Numbered from the stretch's first letter, positions 22,919 through 30,947 are shown. The stretch is 52,468 nucleotides of DNA from Phenylobacterium parvum (GCA_029977805.1 JAPOKE010000003.1:1-52468); one strand, 5' to 3'. Notes: generated by a model not told the origin, from the letters alone. Numbers and translations: made by a program.

Positions 22919-23551
22919 TCAGACGGCCTGGGCGACGAGATGCGGGCGGAAGATGTCCAGCTGGCTGAAGAGGGCCCTGAGGAAGGCTTCCTCCCCGCCG
23001 AGATGGGCCTGCAGGGGGGCGAATTCCTTGAAGCCGACCATCTCGGCGACACCGTGGGCGGCGCACCAGACGGCGATGGCCGCGAGTTCGAGGCCCGTCT
23101 CGTCCTCGGGGTCCAGTCCCGACTCGATCAGGGTGTCGCACACCAGCCGGTAGGCGCCTTCGTCGCGCAGCTTTTCCGGCATGGTCTCGTTGTTCTGGCT
23201 GCAGGCGAACATCACCCGGTAGATGGCCGGGTTCATGCGCGAGAACCGGACATAGGCGACCCCGAGGGTGACCAGCCGGTCTCGACCGACTTCGGCCTCG
23301 GCCAGGGCCGCCCGCATCTGGTCTCCCAGCTGGTCCCACCCCTCCATCGCAAGGGCGTCGAGGAGTTCGTTCTTGTCACGGAAATGGTGATAGGGCGCTG
23401 CGGGGCTGACGCCCGCCTCGCGGGCCACGGCCCGAAGTGAAAGGTCCGAGCCGCCCTCGGCCTCCAGCAGCCTGCGCCCCGCCTCGACCAGGGCCCGGCG
23501 GAGGTCGCCATGGTGATAGGGGCGTGTCTCGGCGACGGGCGCTTGTTCCAT
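22919..23551 (-). CDS. TetR/AcrR family transcriptional regulator
   Basis: The 210-residue regulator has an N-terminal helix-turn-helix (residues 14-60; LSLRAVAREAGVSPAAPYHHFRDKNELLDAL) and a C-terminal ligand-binding domain of the WHG type, seen in NPAIYRVMFACSQ and AIAVWCAAHGVAEMVGF. Such regulators often control lipid metabolism or efflux genes and are released from DNA by a small ligand. It is the first gene of a leftward unit with gluQ and eamA and diverges from the microprotein cassette, so it might control the eamA exporter or itself. The palindrome at 1021-1041 does not occur in its own promoter region, so there is no link by site. Confidence 0.9.
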   Translation of the reverse strand: MEQAPVAETRPYHHGDLRRALVEAGRRLLEAEGGSDLSLRAVAREAGVSPAAPYHHFRDKNELLDALAMEGWDQLGDQMRAALAEAEVGRDRLVTLGVAYVRFSRMNPAIYRVMFACSQNNETMPEKLRDEGAYRLVCDTLIESGLDPEDETGLELAAIAVWCAAHGVAEMVGFKEFAPLQAHLGGEEAFLRALFSQLDIFRPHLVAQAV

Positions 23552-23593
23552 GAAATCTCAGTAATGGGGATCAAAAACCGGGGCAAGCCAATC

Positions 23594-23621
23594 TTGACAA
23601 CGATCAGATGCGCCCTATCTC
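23594..23621 (+). promoter_or_regulatory. Promoter of microprotein gene 1
   Basis: TTGACA (23594-23599), a 16-base spacer and TATCTC (23616-23621) form a sigma-70 type promoter. The spacer contains CAGAT, as does the promoter of the second copy. Transcription should begin near 23628, about 50 bases before the ATG. Confidence 0.6.
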
Positions 23622-23640
23622 GCAGGTGCAGCAAAAAACA

Positions 23641-23658
23641 GCCCCGCTCCCCCGGGGC
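23641..23658 (+). other. Leader hairpin of microprotein gene 1
   Basis: GCCCCG and CGGGGC form a six-pair stem with loop CTCCCC, 22 bases before the start codon. The second copy has the same loop on a GCCCG/CGGGC stem, with the length changed on both sides, so base pairing is kept. The loop is pyrimidine-rich and could contact a purine-rich ribosome-binding site. Confidence 0.5.
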
Positions 23659-23679
23659 GCCAACTTCAAGGTGTGTGTC

Positions 23680-23787
23680 ATGTCTCTCGTGTATGTCGAA
23701 CGTCTCATCGACCGTCTTACCCCGGCCTATCTGCTGGCCCTCGGCCTGACCGTCGCGGTCGCCTCGGTCGTCTCCCTCCTGGGCTGA
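23680..23787 (+). CDS. 35-residue membrane microprotein, copy 1
   Basis: The frame starts at ATG 23680 and ends at TGA 23785-23787. The product begins MSLVYVERLIDRLTPAYLLA and continues with a hydrophobic stretch to the end (about residues 14-35), so it is a single-pass membrane protein with an N-terminal charged segment. It shares the pattern xxLIDRxTPxxLLxLxxxxAVxSxxxL with the second gene 306 bases downstream. AAGGTG lies seven bases before the ATG. It has its own promoter, leader hairpin and terminator. I know no named family with this pattern. Coding status is supported by the paralogue, not by homology I can check. Confidence 0.65.
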   Translation: MSLVYVERLIDRLTPAYLLALGLTVAVASVVSLLG

Positions 23788-23808
23788 CCTGTCGGCAGGT
23801 CGTGTGAA

Positions 23809-23831
23809 GGGCCCCTTCGGGGGCCCTTTTT
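23809..23831 (+). terminator. Terminator of microprotein gene 1
   Basis: GGGCCCC (23809-23815) pairs with GGGGCCC (23820-23826) across the loop TTCG, and five T residues follow. It starts 21 bases after the stop codon. Confidence 0.85.
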
Positions 23832-23897
23832 CTTTGCCTGTCCGCCCTGTCCGGAGGGCCTGCGCCTTGTGCGATGCAAAAAAGTTCAGATCACATC

Positions 23898-23925
23898 TTT
23901 ACACCGTTCAGATACCTGCTATCTA
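23898..23925 (+). promoter_or_regulatory. Promoter of microprotein gene 2
   Basis: TTTACA (23898-23903), a 16-base spacer and TATCTA (23920-23925) match the first copy in spacing and in the internal TCAGAT-C pattern. Transcription should begin near 23932, giving a leader of about 54 bases. Confidence 0.6.
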
Positions 23926-23945
23926 AGCATTGTTCAAATCGTCCA

Positions 23946-23961
23946 GCCCGCTCCCCCGGGC
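23946..23961 (+). other. Leader hairpin of microprotein gene 2
   Basis: GCCCG and CGGGC form a five-pair stem with loop CTCCCC, 25 bases before the start codon. It matches the first copy in loop sequence and position, and the stem has lost one pair on both sides. Confidence 0.5.
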
Positions 23962-23985
23962 GCTCCAACTGAAGGTGTGTTTGTC

Positions 23986-24108
23986 ATGACCCCCGCTTCC
24001 TGCCCCACCACCGCCATCGAAGTCCTGATCGACCGGGCGACCCCCATCTTCCTGCTGTCCCTGAGCTTCGTGGCCGCGGTCGGCAGCCTTCTCCTCACGG
24101 TCGCCTGA
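23986..24108 (+). CDS. 40-residue membrane microprotein, copy 2
   Basis: The frame starts at ATG 23986 and ends at TGA 24106-24108. The product begins MTPASCPTTAIEVLIDRATP and continues IFLLSLSFVAAVGSLLLTVA, a single membrane segment at the C terminus. LIDR, TP, LL, AV and S align with copy 1 without gaps. The N terminus is five residues longer and contains a cysteine. The segment CCAACTGAAGGTGTG before the ATG is nearly the same as in copy 1, with AAGGTG as a possible ribosome-binding site. Two copies that keep sequence pattern, leader and promoter suggest selection for a real peptide. Function is unknown; regulatory subunit of a membrane complex or a toxin-like peptide are guesses. Confidence 0.68.
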   Translation: MTPASCPTTAIEVLIDRATPIFLLSLSFVAAVGSLLLTVA

Positions 24109-24141
24109 CCGGATCCTTCCTTCCTCCGCTTCCTCCCGACT

Positions 24142-24168
24142 GGGGTCCCTTCCGGGGCCCCTTTTTTT
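24142..24168 (+). terminator. Terminator of microprotein gene 2
   Basis: GGGGTCCC (24142-24149) pairs with GGGGCCCC (24154-24161), with one G-T pair, followed by seven T residues. An outer pair of arms, CTCCCGAC (24133-24140) and GTCGGGAG (24170-24177), encloses the whole element. Confidence 0.85.
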
Positions 24169-24300
24169 GGTCGGGAGACCCGGCTGGGCGAGGGGGCGAG
24201 AATCGCCGCTTACTCATCCCCGCACCCCAGAGGAGGAGAGCCGACTTCCCGAAACTTCTGATCCCGTCCCAGGATCCGGTCGCGGAGGGAGGCCCTGTCC

Positions 24301-24861
24301 ATGCAGGTCCTTGAGCGTCCGCCATCCGGTTGGCCCGCCCTCGTCCTCAACGCCGATTTCCGGCCGCTGAGCTATTACCCCCTGTCGCTCTGGCCCTGGC
24401 AGGACGTGGTCAAGGCGGTCTTCCTGGACCGGGTCGAAGTGGTTTCCACCTACGAGCAGGAAGTGCGCTCGCCCTCCTTTTCGATGCGCCTGCCCTCGGT
24501 CGTCTGCCTGAAGGAGTACGTGGTCCAGGACCGGGCTCCCGCCTTCACCCGGTTCAACGTCTTCCTGCGCGACGGCTTCGCCTGCGCCTACTGCCGGCGT
24601 AGCGAGGACCTGACCTTCGACCATGTGACGCCGCGCTCCCGGGGCGGCCGGACCAGCTGGGGCAACATCGTCACCGCCTGCTCGCGCTGCAACCTGGCCA
24701 AGGGCGGGCGCACGCCGGAGGAGGCGCGCATGTCCCTGCTCCGCCGCCCGGCCCAGCCCACGGCCTGGGAACTCCAGGAGCAGGGCCGCCGGTTTCCGCC
24801 CAACCACCTTCACCAGTCCTGGCTGGACTATCTGTACTGGGACGTGGAGCTGGACCCCTGA
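24301..24861 (+). CDS. HNH endonuclease family protein
   Basis: The 186-residue product carries an HNH nuclease domain with two CxxC zinc pairs, C95/C98 (FACAYCRR) and C127/C130 ([11 protein letters not shown]), around the catalytic D107-H108 ([12 protein letters not shown]) and N122 (WGNIVTA). The N-terminal 80 residues ([22 protein letters not shown]) are typical of a widespread bacterial HNH group whose role is uncertain; it is not clearly part of a restriction or mobile system. The ATG at 24301 follows a GGAGGG by about eight bases. It lies downstream of the microprotein cassette on the same strand, behind a terminator, and converges on coq7 with nine bases between stops. Confidence 0.9.
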   Translation: MQVLERPPSGWPALVLNADFRPLSYYPLSLWPWQDVVKAVFLDRVEVVSTYEQEVRSPSFSMRLPSVVCLKEYVVQDRAPAFTRFNVFLRDGFACAYCRRSEDLTFDHVTPRSRGGRTSWGNIVTACSRCNLAKGGRTPEEARMSLLRRPAQPTAWELQEQGRRFPPNHLHQSWLDYLYWDVELDP

Positions 24862-24870
24862 GGGTGGAGC

Positions 24871-25428
24871 TCAGACCTTCTCGCTGATGCGGATGGCGGT
24901 GCGGCAGCCGGCCCGGATGACCGCGGCGAGCAGGGGATAGGCCGGGGCTTCGCGGGCCCCCTCCTCGACCGCGAGATCGAGGTGGGCCAGTTCCTCGTCC
25001 CGGAAGCCGGCGAGTTCCTCCGCCAGTTCGGGCTCGCGCCCGGCCAGTTCGGCCACCTGACCCGCGTAGTGCTCGCCGATCACGGTCTCGACCGCTTCGG
25101 TGCAGGCGTGCGCGGCCTTCTCGCCCAGGAGGGCGGTGCCGGCGCCCAGGGCGAACCCGGCGATCCGCCAAAGCGGCGTCATCAGGGTGGGGCGGACCCC
25201 GCGCTCGGCGAGCAGGGCCTCGAAGCGGGCCAGGTGCCGGGCCTCGTGCGACTCCATCTCCTCGAGCTGGCCGGCGATACGTTCCCGGCCGGGCGCTGCG
25301 CCCAGGACGGCGCGCTGGCCGCGGTAGATGTGAACGGCGCCAAGCTCGCCCGCGTGGTCCACGCGCAGGATCTCCGCAAGGCGCGCAGCCCCGGCGCCGG
25401 CCCCTGGGCGAGGGGGCGGACGGCTCAC
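24871..25428 (-). CDS. coq7: Demethoxyubiquinone hydroxylase COQ7
   Basis: COQ7 is a di-iron monooxygenase that hydroxylates the demethoxyubiquinone ring in aerobic ubiquinone synthesis at the inner membrane. The 185-residue product has the expected carboxylate ligands: E28 ([15 protein letters not shown]), E62 and H65 (EARH), E114 and the last E146-xx-H149 (EELAHLDLA). The start is a GTG at 25428 that overlaps the dsbB stop (GTGA), so its translation is probably coupled to dsbB. A longer frame upstream is the shadow of dsbB. COQ7, rather than UbiF, is the usual enzyme for this step in alphaproteobacteria. Confidence 0.94.
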   Translation of the reverse strand: MSRPPPRPGAGAGAARLAEILRVDHAGELGAVHIYRGQRAVLGAAPGRERIAGQLEEMESHEARHLARFEALLAERGVRPTLMTPLWRIAGFALGAGTALLGEKAAHACTEAVETVIGEHYAGQVAELAGREPELAEELAGFRDEELAHLDLAVEEGAREAPAYPLLAAVIRAGCRTAIRISEKV

Positions 25429-25967
25429 GGGCGCGTTCTCCCGCGTCGCCAGGCCAGGAGGCCGAGGCCGGCCAGGCCCAGCGAGACCAGGGCGTTCCAA
25501 CCGGCCATGGACAGGCCGAGGAGCCGCCAGGCGGCCTCGTCGCAGGCGGGGGGGCGGACCTTCAGCGTCCCGTCGAGGAGGCCCGACATGTCGAGGTCGG
25601 CGACCGAGCCGCCCGCGCCGGCGCAGGCTCCGGGGCCCGGCCACCACTTCCACTCCACGCCCGCGTGGTAGGCGGCGAGGCCCGCGCCGAACAGGAAGGC
25701 CGCCGCGAGGACAAGCGCCAGCCGGGGCCGCACGGCGTCTCCGGCCCGGGTGCGCAGGAGGACCAACCCGGCAAGGGCGATCCCACCCGCGACCCAGTAG
25801 ACCTCCCTCTGCTTCAGGCAGAGCAGGCAGGGGGCGTAGCCGCCCAGGCGCTCGAAGGCGTGGGCCGTGGCCAGCATGGCGGCGCTCGCCGCAAGGGCGA
25901 GGACGGGCCACGCCGCCGGCAGGCGGTCGTGGAGGCCCTGGATCACACCCTGATTGGTCGTCGCCAT
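25425..25967 (-). CDS. dsbB: DsbB-like disulfide bond formation protein
   Basis: DsbB reoxidises the periplasmic thiol oxidase DsbA and passes electrons to quinone. The 180-residue product has four membrane segments, the redox pair C47-C50 in APCLLCLKQREVYW, and a second periplasmic pair C115 and C142 flanking the amphipathic loop. The ATG at 25967 is in the gap to the YqaA gene. It overlaps coq7 by four bases; a quinone-dependent enzyme with a quinone synthesis enzyme makes a sensible pair. No dsbA is in the window. Confidence 0.9.
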   Translation of the reverse strand: MATTNQGVIQGLHDRLPAAWPVLALAASAAMLATAHAFERLGGYAPCLLCLKQREVYWVAGGIALAGLVLLRTRAGDAVRPRLALVLAAAFLFGAGLAAYHAGVEWKWWPGPGACAGAGGSVADLDMSGLLDGTLKVRPPACDEAAWRLLGLSMAGWNALVSLGLAGLGLLAWRRGRTRP

Positions 25968-26009
25968 GCGCGGCTTATCCTCCGAAAGCCCGCTTGATCC
26001 AAGGGGGGC

Positions 26010-26588
26010 TCACGTCGCCACCTTCCAGATCACGACGGCCGCCAGGAGCAGTCCGCCGCCGGCGAGGACGTAGAGGGTCATCCGGCGCTCGAACTCGGCC
26101 AGGAGGGCCGGCCCGTAGTACTTCAGGATGGCCGCCGTCAGGAAGAATCGCGCCCCACGGGTCACGACCGAGGCCCAGATGAAGGTGAAGAAGGAAAAGT
26201 GCGCCAGGCCCGAGGCGATGGTCACCAGCTTGTAGGGCACCGGGGTCAGGCCCTTGATCAGGATCACCGCCAGGCCCCACCGGTCGAACCAGGCCTGGAA
26301 GGCGTCGCGGCCCTCGGCATGGCCCATCAGCTTGAGCAGGGCGAGGCCCAGGGGCTCCAGGAAGTAGCCGATGGCATAGCCCAGCATCCCGCCGGCGACC
26401 GAGGCCGCCGTGCAGATCGCCGCATAGAGGAAGGCCTTCTCGCGCCGGGCCAGCACCATCGGGGCGAGCATGACGTCCGGCGGGATGGGAAAGAAGGAGC
26501 TCTCGGCGAAGGAGACGGCCGCCAGGGCCCAGGGCGCCCGGCGGGAGCCGGCGAGGGACAGGACCTTCTGGTAGAGGCGTCGCAGCAT
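26010..26588 (-). CDS. YqaA family (DedA/VTT domain) membrane protein
   Basis: The 192-residue inner-membrane protein has the VTT fold of the DedA superfamily. Recognisable features are SFAESSFFPIPPDVMLAPMVLAR near residue 27 with the re-entrant loop glutamate and prolines, GMLGYAIGYFLE, KGLTPVPYKLVTIASGLAHFSFF and RGARFFLTAAILK. DedA-family proteins are implicated in phospholipid flipping and envelope homeostasis. The YqaA branch itself is poorly characterised. It lies 42 bases from dsbB and ten bases from the feoB stop, all on the minus strand, so it may be cotranscribed with feoAB. Confidence 0.88.
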   Translation of the reverse strand: MLRRLYQKVLSLAGSRRAPWALAAVSFAESSFFPIPPDVMLAPMVLARREKAFLYAAICTAASVAGGMLGYAIGYFLEPLGLALLKLMGHAEGRDAFQAWFDRWGLAVILIKGLTPVPYKLVTIASGLAHFSFFTFIWASVVTRGARFFLTAAILKYYGPALLAEFERRMTLYVLAGGGLLLAAVVIWKVAT

Positions 26589-26598
26589 GGCCCGGGCC

Positions 26599-28458
26599 TC
26601 AGCCGAAGCCGAGGGCGGCGGCGACCTGGTAGACCAGGAAGGCTGCGGCGTAGGCGAGGGCCAGCATGTAGGCGAACATGATCGACGGCCACAGCCACCC
26701 GCCGGTCTCGCGCTTCACGACGGCCAGGGTCGCCACGCACTGGGGCGCAAAGACGTACCAGGCGAGGAAGGACAGGCCGGAGGCGAGGGACCACTGCCGC
26801 GCGAGGATGCCGGCGAGCGCCCCTTCCTCGCCGCCGACGGCGTAGATGGCGCCAAGGGCGGCCACCGCCACCTCGCGGGCCGCCATGCCGGGGATCAGGG
26901 CGACGACCATCTCCCAGCTGAATCCGATCGGGGCGAAGAGCGGCTCCAGCCAGCGTCCCAGCCGGCCGGCGGCGCTGTAGGCGATGGCCGGGCCCTCGGC
27001 TCCCGGCGGCGGGGCGGGCCATGTCGACAGGGCCCAGACCAGGACCATGAGGGGCAGGATGATCCGTCCGGCCCGGCTGATGAAGGCCCAGGCCTTGGTC
27101 CCCAGGTTGCGGGCCAGGTTGGCGGGCTCCGGGCGCTTGTAGTCGGGCAACTGCATCATGAAGGGCTCGCTCCCGCCGCGCCAGAACACCTTCCGTATCA
27201 GGAAGGCGACGACGAGGGCCGAGACGATGCCCGCCGCATAGAGCCCGAACATGACCAGTCCCTGCAGGCTCAGGAACCCGCCGACCGTGCGGTCCGGGAT
27301 CAGGGCGCTGATGATCAGGGTGTAGACCGGGATCCGTGCGGAGCAGGTCATCAGGGGCGCGGTGAGGATGGTGGTCAGCCGGTCCCGGCGGCTGTCGATC
27401 ACGCGGGTCGACATCACGCCGGGGACGGCGCAGGCGAAGCTGGACAGGAGGGGAATGAAGGCCCTGCCGTGCAGCCCGGCCCCGCCCATGATGCGATCCA
27501 TCAGGAAGGCCGCCCGGGCCATGTAGCCCGTGTCCTCCAACAGCAGGATGAAGAGGAAGAGGAGGAGGATCTGGGGCAGGAAGACCAGTACGGATCCGAC
27601 CCCGGCGATCAGGCCGTCGACCACCAGGCCTGTGATCCATCCCGCCGGGAGGATGGCGGTCGCGGCGGCGCCCAGGGCCCCGAAGCCAGCCTCGATCAGG
27701 TCCTGCGCCGGAGCGGCCCAGGTGAAGACCGCCTGGAACATCAGGAAGAGCAGGCCCAGGAGCACGGCGATCCCGGAGACGGGGTGCAGGAGCCAGGCGT
27801 CCAGGCGGCCGGTCAGGGTGTCGGGGCGGAGCGGCGGCCGTACGGCGAGGCGCAGGATGTCCCGGGCCTGCCGGTGGGCGTCGCGGACATCGGCGGAGCT
27901 TGGCTCGCGCCATCCCGCGTCCGCTTCCGGCCTCGCCGCCCCGGCCTGGGCCGCGGCGATGTCGAGCAGGGCCTCAAGCCCCCGCCGGCGGGTCGCCACC
28001 GTGGCGGTCACCGGGAGGCCCAGGCTCCGTGACAGGGCCTCGAAGTCGATCCCTATGCCCTGGCGTTCGGCGATGTCGATCATGTTGAGCACGAACACCA
28101 CCGGCCGGCCGGTGGACTTCAGCTCGAGGGCCAGGCGCAGGACCAGGCCGAGGTTGGTGGCGTCGGCGATGCACAGGATCACGTCCGGGGCCGGTTCGTC
28201 GCGCAGGCGTCCCAGGACCGCGTCCCGGGTCACGGCCTCGTCGGGCGACCGGGCCCGCAGGGAGTAGGTCCCCGGAAGGTCGATCAGACGGACCCGGCGG
28301 CCGTCAGGCAGGTCCGCCAGTCCCTCCTTCCGCTCGACGGTGACCCCGGCGTAGTTGGCCCCCTTCTGCCGCCCGCCGGTCAGGGCGTTGAACAGGGCGG
28401 TCTTGCCGCAGTTCGGATTACCGACGAGGGCGAAGGTGGCGAAGGGCGCCGGGGTCAC
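26599..28458 (-). CDS. feoB: Ferrous iron transporter FeoB
   Basis: FeoB is the GTPase-coupled inner-membrane permease for ferrous iron. The 619-residue product starts at a GTG overlapping the feoA stop. Its G domain has G1 in LVGNPNCGKTALFNAL (residues 11-26), G2 around GANYAGVTVERKEG, G3 in LIDLPGTYSLRA and G4 NMID. The membrane part has two Gate domains, with LEDTGYMARAAFLMDRIMG and SSFACAVPGVMSTRVID, and it ends with the second Gate. The protein is shorter than E. coli FeoB (773) because of a compact region after the G domain, as in many alphaproteobacteria. An inverted repeat upstream of feoA may be its control site. Confidence 0.96.
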   Translation of the reverse strand: MTPAPFATFALVGNPNCGKTALFNALTGGRQKGANYAGVTVERKEGLADLPDGRRVRLIDLPGTYSLRARSPDEAVTRDAVLGRLRDEPAPDVILCIADATNLGLVLRLALELKSTGRPVVFVLNMIDIAERQGIGIDFEALSRSLGLPVTATVATRRRGLEALLDIAAAQAGAARPEADAGWREPSSADVRDAHRQARDILRLAVRPPLRPDTLTGRLDAWLLHPVSGIAVLLGLLFLMFQAVFTWAAPAQDLIEAGFGALGAAATAILPAGWITGLVVDGLIAGVGSVLVFLPQILLLFLFILLLEDTGYMARAAFLMDRIMGGAGLHGRAFIPLLSSFACAVPGVMSTRVIDSRRDRLTTILTAPLMTCSARIPVYTLIISALIPDRTVGGFLSLQGLVMFGLYAAGIVSALVVAFLIRKVFWRGGSEPFMMQLPDYKRPEPANLARNLGTKAWAFISRAGRIILPLMVLVWALSTWPAPPPGAEGPAIAYSAAGRLGRWLEPLFAPIGFSWEMVVALIPGMAAREVAVAALGAIYAVGGEEGALAGILARQWSLASGLSFLAWYVFAPQCVATLAVVKRETGGWLWPSIMFAYMLALAYAAAFLVYQVAAALGFG

Positions 28459-28757
28459 GCCGCCTCCGGGGCCAGGATGACGTTCATGGCCTCGCTGCGC
28501 CGAAGCGCCACCCGCATGTCGTCCACCTTCACGGCGATGGGATCCGCGCCGAGGAATCCTTCGTGCAGCACCTCGACCCGGGCGCCTTCCACGAAGCCGA
28601 ACTCGAGGAGGCGGAGCTCCAGCTCCTCCGGGTCCAGGGCTCCCGAGGGGCCGGCCGGAGCCGCCAGGACCCTGACGATCACGCCTCGGTCCCCGGGGTG
28701 AGCCGCGCCCAGCCGGAAGGCTGTCGGGTCCTCCGCCATCCGGGCGTCTTGGGGCAT
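28455..28757 (-). CDS. feoA: Ferrous iron transport protein FeoA
   Basis: FeoA is a small SH3-like cytosolic protein needed for FeoB-dependent iron uptake. The 100-residue product has the family core from GDRGVIVRVLA through LRLLEFGFVEGARVEVLHEGFLGADPIAVKVDDMRVALRRSEA, the latter being the typical end of the SH3 fold. The ATG at 28757 has GGAG eight bases upstream; an internal ATG six codons later is the alternative. The stop overlaps the GTG of feoB by four bases, so the two are translationally coupled. A separate FeoC gene is not seen. The promoter region lies between feoA and the divergent tRNA-Leu gene. Confidence 0.92.
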   Translation of the reverse strand: MPQDARMAEDPTAFRLGAAHPGDRGVIVRVLAAPAGPSGALDPEELELRLLEFGFVEGARVEVLHEGFLGADPIAVKVDDMRVALRRSEAMNVILAPEAA

Positions 28758-28808
28758 TGCGGATCTCCGGGCGGGACGGATGTTGCGAACGGTTTTCATC
28801 TGACCGCT

Positions 28809-28826
28809 GTTGCGCCAAGACGCAAC
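28809..28826. promoter_or_regulatory. Inverted repeat upstream of feoA
   Basis: GTTGCG (28809-28814) and CGCAAC (28821-28826) flank the spacer CCAAGA, 52 bp before the feoA ATG. The site could bind a dimeric regulator of iron or oxygen response, but half-site spacing does not match FNR/FixK and I see no Fur-type match. The regulator is unknown. Confidence 0.4.
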
Positions 28827-28882
28827 CCCGGCAGAAAACGGATGCGGGACGGCGGGGCAGGGGGTATCACCGGCACGCACCC

Positions 28883-28967
28883 GCGGGCGTGGCGGAATTG
28901 GCAGACGCGCCGGACTCAAAATCCGGTTCCGCAAGGAGTGTCGGTTCGACCCCGACCGCCCGCACCA
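28883..28967 (+). tRNA. tRNA-Leu (anticodon CAA)
   Basis: The acceptor arm GCGGGCG pairs with CGCCCGC, and CCA is encoded at 28965-28967. The anticodon stem CCGGA/TCCGG holds loop CTCAAAA with anticodon CAA at 28917-28919, which reads the codon UUG. The T loop is GGTTCGACCCC and the long variable arm TCCGCAAGGAGTG is typical of class II leucine tRNAs. It sits between feoA (divergent) and the dicarboxylate transporter gene. Confidence 0.97.
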
Positions 28968-29018
28968 GTCGTTCCCGGGCCGGCTTCGCCTGCCCCCTGA
29001 AGAGAGGCGAGGCCGCGA

Positions 29019-30323
29019 ATGAAGGTGCTCCGCAGCTTGCGCCTGCTCTATGTCCAGGTCCTGGTGGCCATCGTCCTCGGCATCCTCGTCGGGTTCTGGT
29101 GGCCGGAGATCGGCGTGGCCCTGAAGCCGCTGGGCGACGCCTTCGTCCGGCTGATCAAGATGGTGATCGCCCCGGTGATCTTCTGCACCGTCGCCGCGGG
29201 CATTGCGCGCATGAGCGACATGAAGGCCTTCGGGCGCCTGGGCCTGCGGACGCTGATCTACTTCGAGGTGGTCTCCACCCTCGCCCTGGTCGTGGGGCTG
29301 GTCGTCGGCCGGGTGGTCCAGCCGGGGGCCGGCTTCAACGTCGATCCCGCCTCGCTCGATCCCACCATCGCCGCCAGCTATGTCGAGAAGGCCGCCCATG
29401 GCGCAACCCTGTCGGAATCCCTCCTGGCGGTGATCCCGGAGGCCTTCTTCGGGGCCTTCGCCGAGGGCAATCTCCTGCAGGTCCTGCTGATCGCCATCCT
29501 CACCGGCTTCGCCTGCACGCGGCTGGGCGACTTCGGCCGGCAGGCCGCGGACGTCTTCGACAGCATCTCCCACCTGTTCTTCGGCGTGATCCAGGTGGTG
29601 GTGAAGTTCGCTCCCATCGGCGCCTTCGGCGCCATGGGCTTCACCATCGGGAAGTTCGGCCTCGCCGCACTGATCAAGCTGGGGGCCCTGGTGGCCACCT
29701 TCTATGCGACCTCCCTGGTCTTCGTGCTGGTGGTGCTGGGGCTCATCGCGGCCCTCGCCGGGTTCTCGATCCTGAAGTTCCTCCGCTACATCCGCGAGGA
29801 GCTGCTGATCGTGCTCGGCACCTCGTCCTCGGAGTCCGTCCTGCCGCAGATGATGCAGAAGCTGCAGCAACTCGGCGCCGGCAAGACGACCACGGGCCTC
29901 GTCATCCCCACGGGCTACAGCTTCAACCTGGACGGCACCAACATCTACATGACCCTGGCCACCCTGTTCCTGGCCCAGGCCATGAACGTGCCGATCACGC
30001 TTGGCCAGGAGCTGACCCTGCTGGGGGTGGCCATGCTGACGTCCAAGGGGGCGAGCGGGGTCACCGGGGCGGGCTTCATCACCCTGGCGGCGACCCTCGC
30101 CGTCGTGCCGGACATCCCCATCGCCGGCCTTGCCCTGCTGGTGGGGGTCGACCGCTTCATGAGCGAATGCCGCGCCCTCACCAACCTCGTCGGCAACGGC
30201 GTGGCGACCCTGGTCATCGCCCGCTGGGAAGGCGACCTGGACCGCGACCGACTCCGGGAGGAGCTGGACCGGGGCCCGCCCGCCGCCTCCGCTGCGACGG
30301 CGACGGCGGCGGGAGCCGACTGA
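29019..30323 (+). CDS. dctA: C4-dicarboxylate:cation symporter (DctA family)
   Basis: The 434-residue membrane protein belongs to the DAACS family and imports C4-dicarboxylates such as succinate, fumarate and malate with protons or sodium. The start [24 protein letters not shown], the hairpin motif [17 protein letters not shown] and the segment [15 protein letters not shown] match DctA well. The C-terminal [39 protein letters not shown] is also diagnostic. A glutamate-type substrate is less likely because the family signature SFNLDGT is that of DctA. It follows tRNA-Leu by 51 bases and converges on a GST gene with six bases between stops. No dctBD pair is adjacent. Confidence 0.9.
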   Translation: MKVLRSLRLLYVQVLVAIVLGILVGFWWPEIGVALKPLGDAFVRLIKMVIAPVIFCTVAAGIARMSDMKAFGRLGLRTLIYFEVVSTLALVVGLVVGRVVQPGAGFNVDPASLDPTIAASYVEKAAHGATLSESLLAVIPEAFFGAFAEGNLLQVLLIAILTGFACTRLGDFGRQAADVFDSISHLFFGVIQVVVKFAPIGAFGAMGFTIGKFGLAALIKLGALVATFYATSLVFVLVVLGLIAALAGFSILKFLRYIREELLIVLGTSSSESVLPQMMQKLQQLGAGKTTTGLVIPTGYSFNLDGTNIYMTLATLFLAQAMNVPITLGQELTLLGVAMLTSKGASGVTGAGFITLAATLAVVPDIPIAGLALLVGVDRFMSECRALTNLVGNGVATLVIARWEGDLDRDRLREELDRGPPAASAATATAAGAD

Positions 30324-30329
30324 ACCGCC

Positions 30330-30947
30330 TCAGGCGGCGGCGCTCGGCCGGGCCTTCGTGCGCTCGAACCAGGCGCGGATGTTGCCGGCCTCGTCCGGGA
30401 TCGGCTGGCCGACCTGGGCCCCAAAGGCCAGGAAGCAGAACAGCAGGATGTCGGCGAGGGTGAAGCGCTCGCCCGCCACCCAGGTGCGGCCGGCCAGCAG
30501 TCCGTCCAGCCAGATCAGGCGGTCACGGGCGATTTCCTTCAGTTCCTTGGCCCCGTCGGCGCCGACCAGCTTGATGCGGTTGGCGAACAGGGCGCGCCCC
30601 TCGGCGGCGCGGAAGCCGTTGGCCATGGGCTCGCAGATGTTGAGGTCGATGCGACGCACCCACATGCGGGTCTCGGCGCGCTCCTCGGGGGTGGAGCCGA
30701 TCAGGGCCGGACCGGAGCCGATTTCCTCGAGGTACTCGCAGATCGCCGTGATCTCGGAGATGGTCTTGCCGTTGTCCAGCTCAAGCGACGGGAGCTGGCC
30801 CGCCACGTTGACGGTGGAATTGAACGGCGGGCGGCGGTTCTCGCCCCCCATCAGGTCGACCTCCTGCCTGGCGATGTCCAGGCCCTTCTCGGCGATGAAC
30901 ATGCGCACGACGTGCGGGTTGGGTCCGACGGAATTGTAGAGTTTCAT
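30330..30947 (-). CDS. Glutathione S-transferase family protein
   Basis: The 205-residue protein has an N-terminal thioredoxin-like GST domain (MKLYNSVGPNPHVVRMFIAE, GQLPSLELDNGKTISEITAICEYL with the cis-proline and SE motif that bind glutathione) and an all-helical C-terminal domain ending RAWFERTKARPSAAA. The cytosolic enzyme probably conjugates or removes glutathione from electrophiles. The active residue near the N terminus could be S6 or N10. It converges on the symporter gene and diverges from an enoyl-CoA hydratase gene. The physiological substrate is unknown. Confidence 0.9.
   Translation of the reverse strand: MKLYNSVGPNPHVVRMFIAEKGLDIARQEVDLMGGENRRPPFNSTVNVAGQLPSLELDNGKTISEITAICEYLEEIGSGPALIGSTPEERAETRMWVRRIDLNICEPMANGFRAAEGRALFANRIKLVGADGAKELKEIARDRLIWLDGLLAGRTWVAGERFTLADILLFCFLAFGAQVGQPIPDEAGNIRAWFERTKARPSAAA

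Noticed and set aside
22068..23339. gluQ starting far upstream inside the tetR gene
   Set aside because: The extra 143 codons overlap tetR in another frame and are not similar to glutamyl-Q-RS, which begins at GTG 22910.
28809..28826. The feoA inverted repeat as an FNR/FixK site
   Set aside because: TTGCG-N6-CGCAA spans 16 bases, whereas FNR/FixK sites span 14 bases with TTGAT-N4-ATCAA-type halves.
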